From JAIQFL01 sp035295745 (lineage in GTDB: Bacteria > Acidobacteriota > Terriglobia > Bryobacterales > Bryobacteraceae), in the NCBI GenBank assembly GCA_035295745.1, contig DATGIL010000003.1:11390-75389 (forward strand): a DNA stretch of 64,000 nucleotides. Reading direction: 5' to 3'. Below are positions 37,166-46,196 of the stretch, piece by piece. Position 1 is the first letter of the stretch. Every line of letters starts with the position of its first letter. The position numbers were made by a program, and so were the translations under genes. The notes below the pieces were generated by a model. That model was not told the origin of the DNA. It ran no database searches and saw only the letters and a program-made list of their open reading frames with translations.

Positions 37166-37876
37166 CTACGCCGTCGCCATTACTCGCCGGGGTTCGAAGG
37201 TATACCCGAAACCGCGCACGGAGTGAATCAGCACCGGGCTCGCCGGATCGCGTTCGATCTTTTGCCGCAGCCTAAGAACATAGACATCCACGGCCCGGTC
37301 GGTGATCGCCCGATCCTGTCCCCACACCGCATTCAGTAGCTGCTCGCGGCTGAAGACCACTCCCGGCCGGGTCATCAGGAACTCCAGTAGGCGGAATTCC
37401 GTCGCCGTCAGCGCCAGCGGCGCTTCGTTCAGACGCACCTGCCGGCTGCTTGGGTCCAGCTCCAAGCCGCCGGCCTCCAGGATGCGCGCGGGAGAGGACT
37501 GCGCCCACTGCGTGCCGCGAAACTGCAGCTTGATCCGCGCAATCAGCTCGCGCACGAAAAACGGCTTCACCACGTAATCGTTGGCGCCGATTTCCAGGCC
37601 AACGATGCGGTCTGTTTCCGAGGCGCGCGCCGTCAGAAAAATTACCGGCGTAGACGCGAGTTCCGGATCCTTGCGAATACCCTTGCAGATGTCGAGGCCG
37701 TCGGAGTCCGGCAGCATGATGTCTAGCAGGATCAGGTCCGGCCGAACCTGGCGGCAGAGGTCCAAAGCTCCGCGTCCGGTCTGCAATCCCGTGAGCGAAA
37801 AGCCCTCTTTCTCCAGGTTGTATTTCAAAAGTGAGAAGAGGTCGGCGTCGTCTTCGATCAGAAGGATCTTTTTCAT
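37166..37876 (-). CDS. OmpR/PhoB-family response regulator
   Basis: A 236-residue two-component regulator. Receiver domain residues ~2-118 (acidic pair D9/D10, phosphorylation site D52 in LLDIMLPDSDG, TAR threonine, K in VVKPF) and a C-terminal winged helix (ALTATEFRLLEFLM, RAVDVYVLRLRQKIE, VRGFGYTF). The start at 37876 (MKKILLIEDD) matches the family; the longer frame to 38014 runs into the kinase gene. It lies 49 bp after the kinase stop and is the second PhoB-like regulator next to the same kinase. Confidence 0.93.
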   Translation of the reverse strand: MKKILLIEDDADLFSLLKYNLEKEGFSLTGLQTGRGALDLCRQVRPDLILLDIMLPDSDGLDICKGIRKDPELASTPVIFLTARASETDRIVGLEIGANDYVVKPFFVRELIARIKLQFRGTQWAQSSPARILEAGGLELDPSSRQVRLNEAPLALTATEFRLLEFLMTRPGVVFSREQLLNAVWGQDRAITDRAVDVYVLRLRQKIERDPASPVLIHSVRGFGYTFEPRRVMATA

Positions 37877-37925
37877 GTCCCGTTGGTCTCGATTCCACCT
37901 TACCAACGGCGATGTTACAGGATGG

Positions 37926-39395
37926 TTAAGGGGTAGTGAATTCGGGGTTAAGGTGCTCGCGGCCCAGTACCGATTCATCCACTGGCAGCGTGAAGAAAAA
38001 TGTAGAGCCCTCATTTAACTTGCTTTCCACGCGAATCGCACCGCTATGTGCCGCCACCAGGTGCTTGACGATCGACAGGCCCAAGCCGGTGCCGCCGAGC
38101 TCGCGGGATCGCGCCTTGTCCACGCGATAGAAGCGCTCGAAGAGGCGGGGCAATTCGGCCGGCGGGATGCCGATCCCCGTGTCCCGCACCGACAGTTCTA
38201 CCCATTCGCCCTGTGGACGTGCGCCTACCGCGATGCGCCCCCCCGCGGGAGTGTACTTGATGGCATTGTCCAGCAGATTACTCAGGATCTGCGAGACCGC
38301 CTCGCGATCGCACCATGCCTCGGAGTCGGACGGGGCCAGGACCAGATCGAGGTGAATATTGCGCTTCTCCGCGATGGGAGCGATTAACTCCACGGCGTCG
38401 TTCAGTAAGCCGTTTACCAGGTTGGGCTCGAACTCGAACTTCTGTCGCTTTTGTTCGATGCGCGAGAGCGTCAGCAGATCTTCCGTAATGCGCGCCAAGC
38501 GCTCGGCGTTGTGGCGGATGATGCTCAGGAAGCGCATATTGTGTGCCGGATCGTTGATCGCGCCATCGATGAGCGTTTCCGTGTAGCCCTGGATCGAAGC
38601 CAGCGGCGTGCGCAGCTCGTGCGACACATTGATCACGAAATCCTTGCGAACCCGCTCCACCCGCTCCAGCGCTTCGTGTTCGTGTTGCAGTTGTTCCACG
38701 GTCTTCTGGAACTTCTCGGCGGTCTGATTTAAGGCGACAGCGATTTGCGCGAACTCGGCGCTCCCCGTCTTGGGCAGGCGCGCGCGGAAATTTCCCTGTG
38801 CCAATTCGCCGGCGTGCGACATGATGGTGGCCAGACGCGCCGAGACCCATCGCGAGAACAGTCCCGCGATCAGGATGGCGGGCAGAAATGCCAGTGCCGC
38901 GCTCGACAGAATTCGCCAGCGAATCCGGTTCACCTGGGTGTCGATTTCAGAAACCGGCATCGCGAACCGGATCGCGCCTCCCCGAATGGGCACCGCCACA
39001 TACAGGAACGGAATCCCGATGGTGGCGCTCTGTCGCTCGGCCCACCCGACCTTCCCATGGAGAGCCTCGATCAGTTCCGGGCGCTTGCTGTGATTTTCCA
39101 TGCGAGCCGCGTCCGCTTCCGAGTCCACCAGCACCGTGCCGTCGGAACGGACGATCGTCAGTCGCGCCTGGGCAGCTTGTGCCACGCTGCGTGCCTGCTC
39201 GGGACTTAGCGTGGTGAGGTCGGGCAGCGGGATCGCCATCATTCGCCCTTTGTCGGCCAATTGCTGTACCAGGTTCTGGATGTACAAGCTCTTGGCCGCC
39301 TGGCTTGCCGAATAGTCCACTGTGAGTACCGTCAGGACAAGAAGGCCCAGGACTCCTGCGATCAACTTCAGGAATATCTTGCCCGTCAGAGACAA
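37926..39395 (-). CDS. PhoR-like sensor histidine kinase
   Basis: A 489-residue membrane kinase. Helix 1 (~8-28), an extracytoplasmic sensor of ~140 residues with GRMMAIPLPDL, helix 2 (~165-187), HAMP (~188-240), dimerisation/phosphoacceptor domain with VSHELRTPL (His ~258), and the ATPase with N-box LLDNAIKYTP, DTGIGI and GGTGLGLSIV. No PAS domain is evident, unlike E. coli PhoR. The start overlaps the upstream regulator's stop by 10 bp. It is flanked by two PhoB-like regulators, both plausible partners. Phosphate is a reasonable guess for the signal but nothing in the window (no pst or phoU) confirms it. Confidence 0.92.
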   Translation of the reverse strand: MSLTGKIFLKLIAGVLGLLVLTVLTVDYSASQAAKSLYIQNLVQQLADKGRMMAIPLPDLTTLSPEQARSVAQAAQARLTIVRSDGTVLVDSEADAARMENHSKRPELIEALHGKVGWAERQSATIGIPFLYVAVPIRGGAIRFAMPVSEIDTQVNRIRWRILSSAALAFLPAILIAGLFSRWVSARLATIMSHAGELAQGNFRARLPKTGSAEFAQIAVALNQTAEKFQKTVEQLQHEHEALERVERVRKDFVINVSHELRTPLASIQGYTETLIDGAINDPAHNMRFLSIIRHNAERLARITEDLLTLSRIEQKRQKFEFEPNLVNGLLNDAVELIAPIAEKRNIHLDLVLAPSDSEAWCDREAVSQILSNLLDNAIKYTPAGGRIAVGARPQGEWVELSVRDTGIGIPPAELPRLFERFYRVDKARSRELGGTGLGLSIVKHLVAAHSGAIRVESKLNEGSTFFFTLPVDESVLGREHLNPEFTTP

Positions 39396-40084
39396 GGCGA
39401 CTCCTCGAAACGATAGCCGAAGCCGCGCACGGTGGTCAGAAACTGCGGGGTTTCGGGCTGCGCCTCGATCTGTTCACGCAACCGCCGCACATGTACGTCC
39501 ACGGTCCGCGGGGTGACGAACCGCTGCTCCCCCCAGACGAATTCCAGAAGCTGGTCGCGGCTAAAGGCGCGCCCGGGATGCGTCAGGAAAAATTCCAGCA
39601 AATTAAATTCGGTCGACGTCAATTCCAATTCGCGCCCAGATAAATAGACGCGCCGCGCCGTCCGATCGAGGCGAAACGGACCGATCTCCACGGCGGGCGG
39701 CTCGGCATCCATCTCTTCGCGCCGCAGGTGTGCCTTCACGCGCGCGATCAACTCTCGCGGGCTGAACGGCTTGGTCATGTAGTCATCGCCGCCGATCTCG
39801 AGGCCCAGCACCCGGTCCACTTCGTCTGACCGCGCGGTGAGAAACAGAACCGGAGTCCTCCCCAACGAGCTGGATTGCCGAATCTGGCGGCACAATTCGA
39901 AGCCATCCAACTCGGGCAGCATCACGTCCAGAACGATCAAATCGGGGCGCGCCTGTTCGAGGGCTTTCAAGGTGCCCTCGGAGCCGCTCAAAATATGGGT
40001 CTGATATCCCTGGCGGCTCAGGTTGTAGTCGATGAGCGAGGCAAGTTCCGCCTCGTCTTCCACAATGGCAATTCGTTTTGGCAT
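39386..40084 (-). CDS. OmpR/PhoB-family response regulator
   Basis: A 232-residue two-component regulator. Receiver domain with D10/E11 and phosphorylation site D53 (LIVLDVMLPELDG), LTAR, MTKPF, then winged helix with LTSTEFNLLEFFL, RTVDVHVRRLREQIE and VRGFGYRF. ATG 40084 (MPKRIAIVED) fits the family start; an in-frame ATG at 40117 would add 11 residues and nearly meet the divergent RHS gene. Its stop overlaps the kinase start by 10 bp, the most intimate pairing, so it is the likeliest cognate of that kinase. Confidence 0.92.
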   Translation of the reverse strand: MPKRIAIVEDEAELASLIDYNLSRQGYQTHILSGSEGTLKALEQARPDLIVLDVMLPELDGFELCRQIRQSSSLGRTPVLFLTARSDEVDRVLGLEIGGDDYMTKPFSPRELIARVKAHLRREEMDAEPPAVEIGPFRLDRTARRVYLSGRELELTSTEFNLLEFFLTHPGRAFSRDQLLEFVWGEQRFVTPRTVDVHVRRLREQIEAQPETPQFLTTVRGFGYRFEESPCL

Positions 40085-40119
40085 GCGGGAGGTTCTCGGT
40101 ACCCCGGGACCGGGCATCC

Positions 40120-42834
40120 ATGCCCCGGGGAGAGCAATACCATTGTAGCTTTCCGCGGTGCGCGATTTGTTACACTCACGGAGTCGAGAGGTGCGTCATT
40201 TCTTACAGATCCTCGCTATCTATATGTCTTTTGTTAGTGTTGCGCACCACCCTTCAAGCAGGTTGCCGCGACTGTGCGGTTTCCGGATGGGGCGGCCTGG
40301 CCAATAATCCGTTCACCGCGTTCGATGCACTTTGCCGTGGGGAGCACTGTCAGGATCAGGGATTTCCGCAGGTTTCCGTCAACCTCTCGAATCTCACCTT
40401 GTACATCAGGGCAGTCGACCTCGTGTTTGGCGGAGAGCCCGGATTCTCGCTCGAACGCTCCTACAACCAGGACGACACCACCTCCGGACCATTCGGCATC
40501 GGATGGGCGTTCAATCTCGGGGACAGCCTGACTCCCAACGCCGATGGCAGCCAAATTCTCAGGCGGAGTTCGGGACGAATCGATCGCTTCGCACCGTCAA
40601 CAGCCGCGGGTGCGTTCTTCGCGCTGACCAATACCACCGACACCCTCTCGATCAACGCCGACGGTACCTTCACCCTGCGCAGTTCCGGGTCCACCGCCAC
40701 GGAACTCTTCAGCGCGGACGGGCGCCTGCTTGCCATTCAGGATTCCGGCTTGGCGCGCGTGTCCCTGGATTACGACGCCTCGTTGCGGGTGACCGCGGCG
40801 CACTATCGAGGACGGTTGCTTCAGTTTTCGTATGCGGATGCCACCCACATCGGCGCCGTCACCGACTCGGCCGGCCGCACCGTGAGCTACTCGTACACCA
40901 GTGATGGCCGGTTAGCGCAGCAGACAAACGCTGATGGACAGACCGTAAGCTATCAGTACGACGGTGCGGGAAACCTGGCATCCGTCAGTTACTCGGGCGC
41001 GACCACCATGATCGCGTACAACATCGATCCGCCTTATCTCTCGGTGGCTTCCATCACTACGCCGGATAATGCCGTTCGCCAGTACGATACGCCTTTGACT
41101 CCGAACCAGATCCGGCTCACCGACGGCAAAGGGAACAGCACGCTCTACGTTTCCAGCGCGGTCGGGCTTTTGCTCTCTGTCACCGATGCCGGCGGCAATC
41201 TGATCAGCTACGGTTACGACGCCACAGGCCGCCGCACCGCCACTACCGACGGCGCGGGCGAGGTTTCGAAGTTCTCGTACGACAGCGCCGGCAATCTGAC
41301 CAGCATTACCGACGGCGCCGGAAACAAATGGTCGGCTGATTACACCAGTGCCGGACCCGCCCACATCACCGACCCGAAAGGCAACGTCTGGACCTTGTCT
41401 TACGATGGCGCGGGCAATCTAATCAGCGTGGCGGACCCTTCGGGCGGGGGCTTTTCGGCAGCGCGGTCCGCGTCCGGACAGATTACCAGCCTTTCCGATG
41501 CCTTGGGGAACAAGAAGACCTACCAGTACGGGAATGACGGCCTTCTCGCCAGCTTCGTCGATGCGCTGACGGGCAAGTGGGCTTATCAGTATGATGGCGC
41601 CGCGCGAGTTTCTGTCCGCACCGATCCCGGCGGAGCCGCGCTCTCCGCATCGTACGACAATGGTGTCCGCATAACGGGATTGAGCGACGGTGCCACCAAC
41701 TTTCCCTTCGATTACTCCGGTCAGCAACGCGATGGGTTGAACCGGCTGGTGAGTTACACGGACTCATTCGGCAATCAGATCACTTATCAATACGACGCCG
41801 CGGGCCAATTGATTTCCGTGACCTTGCCGGGGAACAAGACCATCGCCTACCAATACGACCGCGCGCACCGCCTGAGCATAGTTACGGACTGGACCGGCAA
41901 TTTCGCCGTGTACCGCTACGATGCCGCGGGGTGGCCGGCCAGCGTCACCGTTTCCGGCGGACCCATCGTGGCCTATCAGTACGATTCGGCGCGTCGCCTG
42001 CGATCGCTCGTCAGCACTGGCCCCGATGGTCAGCCGGTGGCTGGCTATCGTTACACTCTCGATGCCGCAGGGAATCGGACCGCGGTGAGTTCGCTCGAGC
42101 CCTCCACCGCGAAGTTCACGATTGCCGCGAATTCGTTCACCTTCGATTCGGCCAACCATCCTCTGCTGCGCAGCGATGGCCAAAATTATAAGTACGATGT
42201 CCGCGGCAACCTGACGTCGATCCAAGGTCCCAACGCCGCGACGTTCGCGTACGATGCGATCGGACGCCTCGCCGGCGTCAACGGAGACAATGCGATCTCG
42301 TACACCTACGACACCGCGGGGCTTCGTGTGGTCCGCACGAACAATGGCACAGTCCGCCGTTTTGTCTACGATCTGTCCGGCGCGGCGCCCCGGCTGGTAA
42401 TGGAAGCTGACGCCTCGAATACCCCAGTCGCTTGGTACGTCTACGGATTGGGCCTTCTATGGAAGGTCGTGGCCGACGGCACGCCCTACTTCTACCACTT
42501 CGATGGCGATGGCAACACGGTCGCGCTTTCCACTCCCGCATCGGGTGTGGTCAACACCTACCGCTATGATCCCCGGGGATTGCTGGTGTCGTCGAATGAG
42601 GGCGTCGAGAACAGCCTGCGCGCGCACGGCGAAACAGGCTGGATTGACGATGGCAACGGCGTGCTCTTCACGGGACGCAACTATCTGCTGCCAGCACTGC
42701 GGTTGACCTTGCCCTCGTTCGCAGACCCGTCTCCACCCGCGCCGAATCTGTTGCCGGCATTGCAAGGTGCCGGGGCATGCTTCCTGCAGGGAGTGGCGAA
42801 CTGTCTGTTTGCCACCGGGCGGAGGGAGCGATGA
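40120..42834 (+). CDS. RHS/YD-repeat protein without a C-terminal toxin
   Basis: A secreted or surface RHS-family protein of about 900 residues. After a putative signal (SLSICLLLVLRTTLQAG) and a conserved N-terminal part (CRDCAVSGWGGLANNPF; FGGEPGFSLERSYN) come about sixteen YD repeats (YQYDGAGNLASV, YRYDPRGLLVSS). RHS shells usually end in a GRFxxxDPxG motif followed by a variable toxin; here the core degenerates (GVLFTGRNYLLPALRLTLPS) and stops ~40 residues later. The start is unclear: ATG 40120 is in frame, but its first ~26 residues look non-coding, and the signal would begin best at an ATT at 40198 with GAGAGG seven bases upstream. The stop overlaps the next ATG (ATGA). Confidence 0.88.
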   Translation: MPRGEQYHCSFPRCAICYTHGVERCVISYRSSLSICLLLVLRTTLQAGCRDCAVSGWGGLANNPFTAFDALCRGEHCQDQGFPQVSVNLSNLTLYIRAVDLVFGGEPGFSLERSYNQDDTTSGPFGIGWAFNLGDSLTPNADGSQILRRSSGRIDRFAPSTAAGAFFALTNTTDTLSINADGTFTLRSSGSTATELFSADGRLLAIQDSGLARVSLDYDASLRVTAAHYRGRLLQFSYADATHIGAVTDSAGRTVSYSYTSDGRLAQQTNADGQTVSYQYDGAGNLASVSYSGATTMIAYNIDPPYLSVASITTPDNAVRQYDTPLTPNQIRLTDGKGNSTLYVSSAVGLLLSVTDAGGNLISYGYDATGRRTATTDGAGEVSKFSYDSAGNLTSITDGAGNKWSADYTSAGPAHITDPKGNVWTLSYDGAGNLISVADPSGGGFSAARSASGQITSLSDALGNKKTYQYGNDGLLASFVDALTGKWAYQYDGAARVSVRTDPGGAALSASYDNGVRITGLSDGATNFPFDYSGQQRDGLNRLVSYTDSFGNQITYQYDAAGQLISVTLPGNKTIAYQYDRAHRLSIVTDWTGNFAVYRYDAAGWPASVTVSGGPIVAYQYDSARRLRSLVSTGPDGQPVAGYRYTLDAAGNRTAVSSLEPSTAKFTIAANSFTFDSANHPLLRSDGQNYKYDVRGNLTSIQGPNAATFAYDAIGRLAGVNGDNAISYTYDTAGLRVVRTNNGTVRRFVYDLSGAAPRLVMEADASNTPVAWYVYGLGLLWKVVADGTPYFYHFDGDGNTVALSTPASGVVNTYRYDPRGLLVSSNEGVENSLRAHGETGWIDDGNGVLFTGRNYLLPALRLTLPSFADPSPPAPNLLPALQGAGACFLQGVANCLFATGRRER

Positions 42835-45800
42835 CGCTGCGCCGTCTCCTTATCGCTTGTGCGTTCGTGCCTTTCTGCGCGCTGCTTCATGGACAAGGCG
42901 CACCGGTACCTCTGACCTGCAGCACTCCTGCCGACAGCACTCTCGCGCCCTTGGGATTCGATGTCTACTCTCTCTCGGCGCAGTCGGGCGACTCCGTTTG
43001 GGTGCGCGTTCTCTCCACCAGCGGAGCTTCGTTCGTGCCGAACGTTGCGCTGGTGGACGCCCGCAATCAGGCTGTGCCGGCGAGGCCCACTCCTTTCGTA
43101 GTCGGGTTCAACCAAATCGACCCCATGCTGGCCGGGGCCACCTTCGCGGCGGTTTACGATCTGGCCGCCGCCGGAAGCTACCACATTCAGATTCAGAATC
43201 CTGGATCGAATCCGAACTCATATCGCATCGTGTTCGTCTGGCTGAACAAACCGTGCTCGTCTACCCTGTCCTGCGGCGCTTCCGCATTTGACCAGATCAC
43301 CACCAAGTTGCAGACTAGCGGGTACTCATTCGCGGCGAAGGCCGGCGATCTCCTGAATATCCGCCTGGCGCGCGTGGGGGTTGCCGATCCCGCATTCGAC
43401 GTTGCCGTGTTCGTATTCGGACCGGACGGTCACCTCATGTCCACGCACACGAGTTCCGGCACGGGTCAGTTGGCTGCGGCGGATACGCTCTCAAATAATC
43501 CCACCGGCTTCATCGTGCAGCCGGCCACCGATGGCACAGTCACCATGGTGATTTTCGATCCGGACGATCTGACCGGCACCTTCGCACTGTCCATATCGCG
43601 CCTGAACGGGCCTTGCGGCAGCAATACCCTGAACTGCGCATCTCCCACTGTGAGTAAGATTGCGAATCCCATGAGTACCGATTCTTATTCGGTGACTCTG
43701 TCGGCCGGCGATCCCGTGGTGCTGCGCACCGCCGCTGTCGACTCAAACGCGGCGCTGCTCCCCGTCCTCACCATCTTCGATCCTCAAGGCAATGCGGTCG
43801 ATCTGGGCGCGATTGTGGCCAATGGGCCTCACTCCCTCGTACACTACGCCTTCAACGCCAAAGCCAGCGGGACTTATACGATCCTCGCGCAAGACGGCTC
43901 GAAGGGGCTGATCAACACCGGCAGCTACGCCATTTCCATTCTGCGCCCCAATCAACCCTGCAGTAACGCGCAGGGGCTCTCCTGCGATCCCGTGAATGCA
44001 ACGGTCAATGGGATCCTGGGCTCCGTTGCATACACCGTAAGTGCCCAAGCGAAACAGCCCGTCATTCTCCGCTTGCTCCGCTCCAATCCGAGCACCTCCT
44101 TCGTGCCGCATCTCGACGTCTACGACGCCCTTGGAGGGACGCAACAGTCGCTGGATGCCACCGACTTGACACGCGGAACCTTCACGCCGGCGGCCGCTGG
44201 AACCTATCTCCTGGTGGTCAGCGACAGCTCGGATGGCACACAATCCGGTTCGTTCACGCTCTCCGCGCTACCGGCTAATGGCGCATGTGCGACCGCGACG
44301 TTAAGCTGCGGGAGGCCTGCTGCCGGGGCGTTTTCGAAGCCTCTCGCTGCCTCCGTCTACTCTTACAGCGCCTCCTCGGGAGAGTCGTTCAGCGTCCGGC
44401 TGGCGGACAATACCGGCGCGCTGCAGCCGGTGCTCGAGGTCTACGATTCCCATGGAGCTTCCGTCGGACAGAATGTTCCCGGCAATGTGACGGGCGTCGA
44501 TGTGACCGCGCCCGCCGGTGGAGCTTATACCATCATCGCTACCGATGCGAGCAAGCGTCCGGTGGGCGGCCCCTTCGGGATCGATCTTCTGAGGACCGTC
44601 AACGCCTGCGGAGTCACTCCGCCCGTGGCGCAGACCGCCATCGCCGTAGTCGAAACAGGCAACCCGTATGTTTCCTACACTATCCCCGCGAGTACCGGGG
44701 ACGTCTTGTCGGTGCGCAGCGCCTCCTTCACGCCGTCCTTCTCGGCGCAGATGGATTTGTACGATCCCACCGGGGCGCGGCTTGATTCCGCCACGTTCGG
44801 GCTCTCGCGCAAGGTGTCATTGGCGGGGAACTACACCGTGATCGTGGGCGCCGCAGCCCCTCGGAGTAGCGGAACGTATTCGTTTTCCTGGCAGTTGCTA
44901 AATCGGCCCGCCGCGACCTCGCTGCTGGCATGTGGCGGATCGGCCACTGCTTCGCTCACGGCTTCGTCCGAGTTCCGCTACTACTCCGTCTCGGCGACAG
45001 CGGGCGATCTCATGCGGCTCGTCTTCACACGGCTCTCCGACAATTTCTCGCCGCAGATGGAACTCTTCGATCCTGCCGGCACGCGCCTTACGCAGACCTC
45101 CGATGTGAGCCAAAAGGCATCTGCGACGGGCAGTTTTCTGGTGGTGGTGAGTCCCTCGACATCCAATGGAGAAACCGGCGCCTACGCCGTGTCCTACCAG
45201 CGGGCCAATAATCCCTGTTCGCCGTCGGCTTTGACCTGTGGGCAGACCGCGCTGAGACAGGTGACGGTGCCGGGGCAACTCGACGCTCTCACGTTCACCG
45301 GAACCGGCGGCGACACCGCCGATCTCAAATTCGCCCAACGATCTGGCAACTACGCCCCGCAGGTGGAACTATACGACAGCACCGGCTCGCTGCTCGCCGG
45401 CAGTACCGCCTCGCAGGTTCGTTCGAAACTAGCGTCGAGCGGAACCTTCAACGTCCTGGTCCACGATCGGGCAGGAGTGAACACGGGGAGCTACCGCGTC
45501 AGCTTGCAAGACGATACCAACACCTGCACGGTCAACGATACCGAGCCTCCCGCCATCACCCTGCTGCAGCCCACAGGGGGCGAAGTGATCATGGGAGGGG
45601 CGCCCTACAACATCCAGTGGCTTTCCGATGACAATGTTGGGGTTGCGACTCATGACGTTTCGCTTTCGACCGATGGCGGCACCACCTTCCCGACCGTGAT
45701 TGCGAGCGGCCTGGGCGGAAATACCCAAGCCTACAACTGGACGGTCCCGCCGGAAATCACTCCCGGACGCAAAGCCGTGATCCGGGTGACGGCCACCGAT

Positions 45801-45998
45801 GCCGCAGGCAATGCCACTCCGGCAGCGAGCGGTCTGCTGTCCATCATCGGGTCGGGCTTCACACCCAACAGCAGCGCCACCTATACATATGACGCGCTCA
45901 ATCGTCTCTTACAAGGCAACCTGGGAGACGGTCGGACCCTTCAATTCACCTGGGACGCCGCGGGCAATCTGGTATCGATTGCCGTGACCGGCCAATAG
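42831..45998 (+). CDS. Secreted protein with eight PPC-like repeats and a C-terminal YD repeat
   Basis: A 1055-residue exported protein. Signal peptide (MTLRRLLIACAFVPFCALLHGQ), then eight ~110-residue beta-sandwich repeats resembling bacterial pre-peptidase C-terminal domains (YSLSAQSGDSVWVRVL, YSFAAKAGDLLNIRLA, YSVSATAGDLMRLVF). Most open with a two-cysteine signature, C followed four to six residues later by C or CG, suggesting a disulfide in each. An Ig-like region (PPAITLLQPTGGEVIMGG) follows, then a final YD repeat (YTYDALNRLLQG, FTWDAAGNLVSI). The ATG overlaps the RHS stop and GGAGGGAGCG precedes it, so the two are translated together. No catalytic domain is seen; an adhesive or structural surface role with the RHS protein is inferred. 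Confidence 0.88.
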   Translation: MTLRRLLIACAFVPFCALLHGQGAPVPLTCSTPADSTLAPLGFDVYSLSAQSGDSVWVRVLSTSGASFVPNVALVDARNQAVPARPTPFVVGFNQIDPMLAGATFAAVYDLAAAGSYHIQIQNPGSNPNSYRIVFVWLNKPCSSTLSCGASAFDQITTKLQTSGYSFAAKAGDLLNIRLARVGVADPAFDVAVFVFGPDGHLMSTHTSSGTGQLAAADTLSNNPTGFIVQPATDGTVTMVIFDPDDLTGTFALSISRLNGPCGSNTLNCASPTVSKIANPMSTDSYSVTLSAGDPVVLRTAAVDSNAALLPVLTIFDPQGNAVDLGAIVANGPHSLVHYAFNAKASGTYTILAQDGSKGLINTGSYAISILRPNQPCSNAQGLSCDPVNATVNGILGSVAYTVSAQAKQPVILRLLRSNPSTSFVPHLDVYDALGGTQQSLDATDLTRGTFTPAAAGTYLLVVSDSSDGTQSGSFTLSALPANGACATATLSCGRPAAGAFSKPLAASVYSYSASSGESFSVRLADNTGALQPVLEVYDSHGASVGQNVPGNVTGVDVTAPAGGAYTIIATDASKRPVGGPFGIDLLRTVNACGVTPPVAQTAIAVVETGNPYVSYTIPASTGDVLSVRSASFTPSFSAQMDLYDPTGARLDSATFGLSRKVSLAGNYTVIVGAAAPRSSGTYSFSWQLLNRPAATSLLACGGSATASLTASSEFRYYSVSATAGDLMRLVFTRLSDNFSPQMELFDPAGTRLTQTSDVSQKASATGSFLVVVSPSTSNGETGAYAVSYQRANNPCSPSALTCGQTALRQVTVPGQLDALTFTGTGGDTADLKFAQRSGNYAPQVELYDSTGSLLAGSTASQVRSKLASSGTFNVLVHDRAGVNTGSYRVSLQDDTNTCTVNDTEPPAITLLQPTGGEVIMGGAPYNIQWLSDDNVGVATHDVSLSTDGGTTFPTVIASGLGGNTQAYNWTVPPEITPGRKAVIRVTATDAAGNATPAASGLLSIIGSGFTPNSSATYTYDALNRLLQGNLGDGRTLQFTWDAAGNLVSIAVTGQ

Positions 45999-46196
45999 CT
46001 CCAATCGGGGCGCACGGTTGTACGAATTCAGCCGATCTGGCCTGCCAAGCTAATGAAATCAACGACCTTTACTGAAAATATTGGAACTAAATTGTGCGGG
46101 GGATAACCTTCGCGACACGAACGTCGTCTTTTCGTTGAAGCGGGTAGTAGTAACGGTGCAGTTGTAACGGGCCCAACTCGGGCTATAAGGGTGAAC

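Noticed and set aside
46000..46190. Promoter for the three-adaptor operon
   Set aside because: TTGAAG and CTATAA elements are present but their spacing does not fit any standard promoter, so none was annotated.
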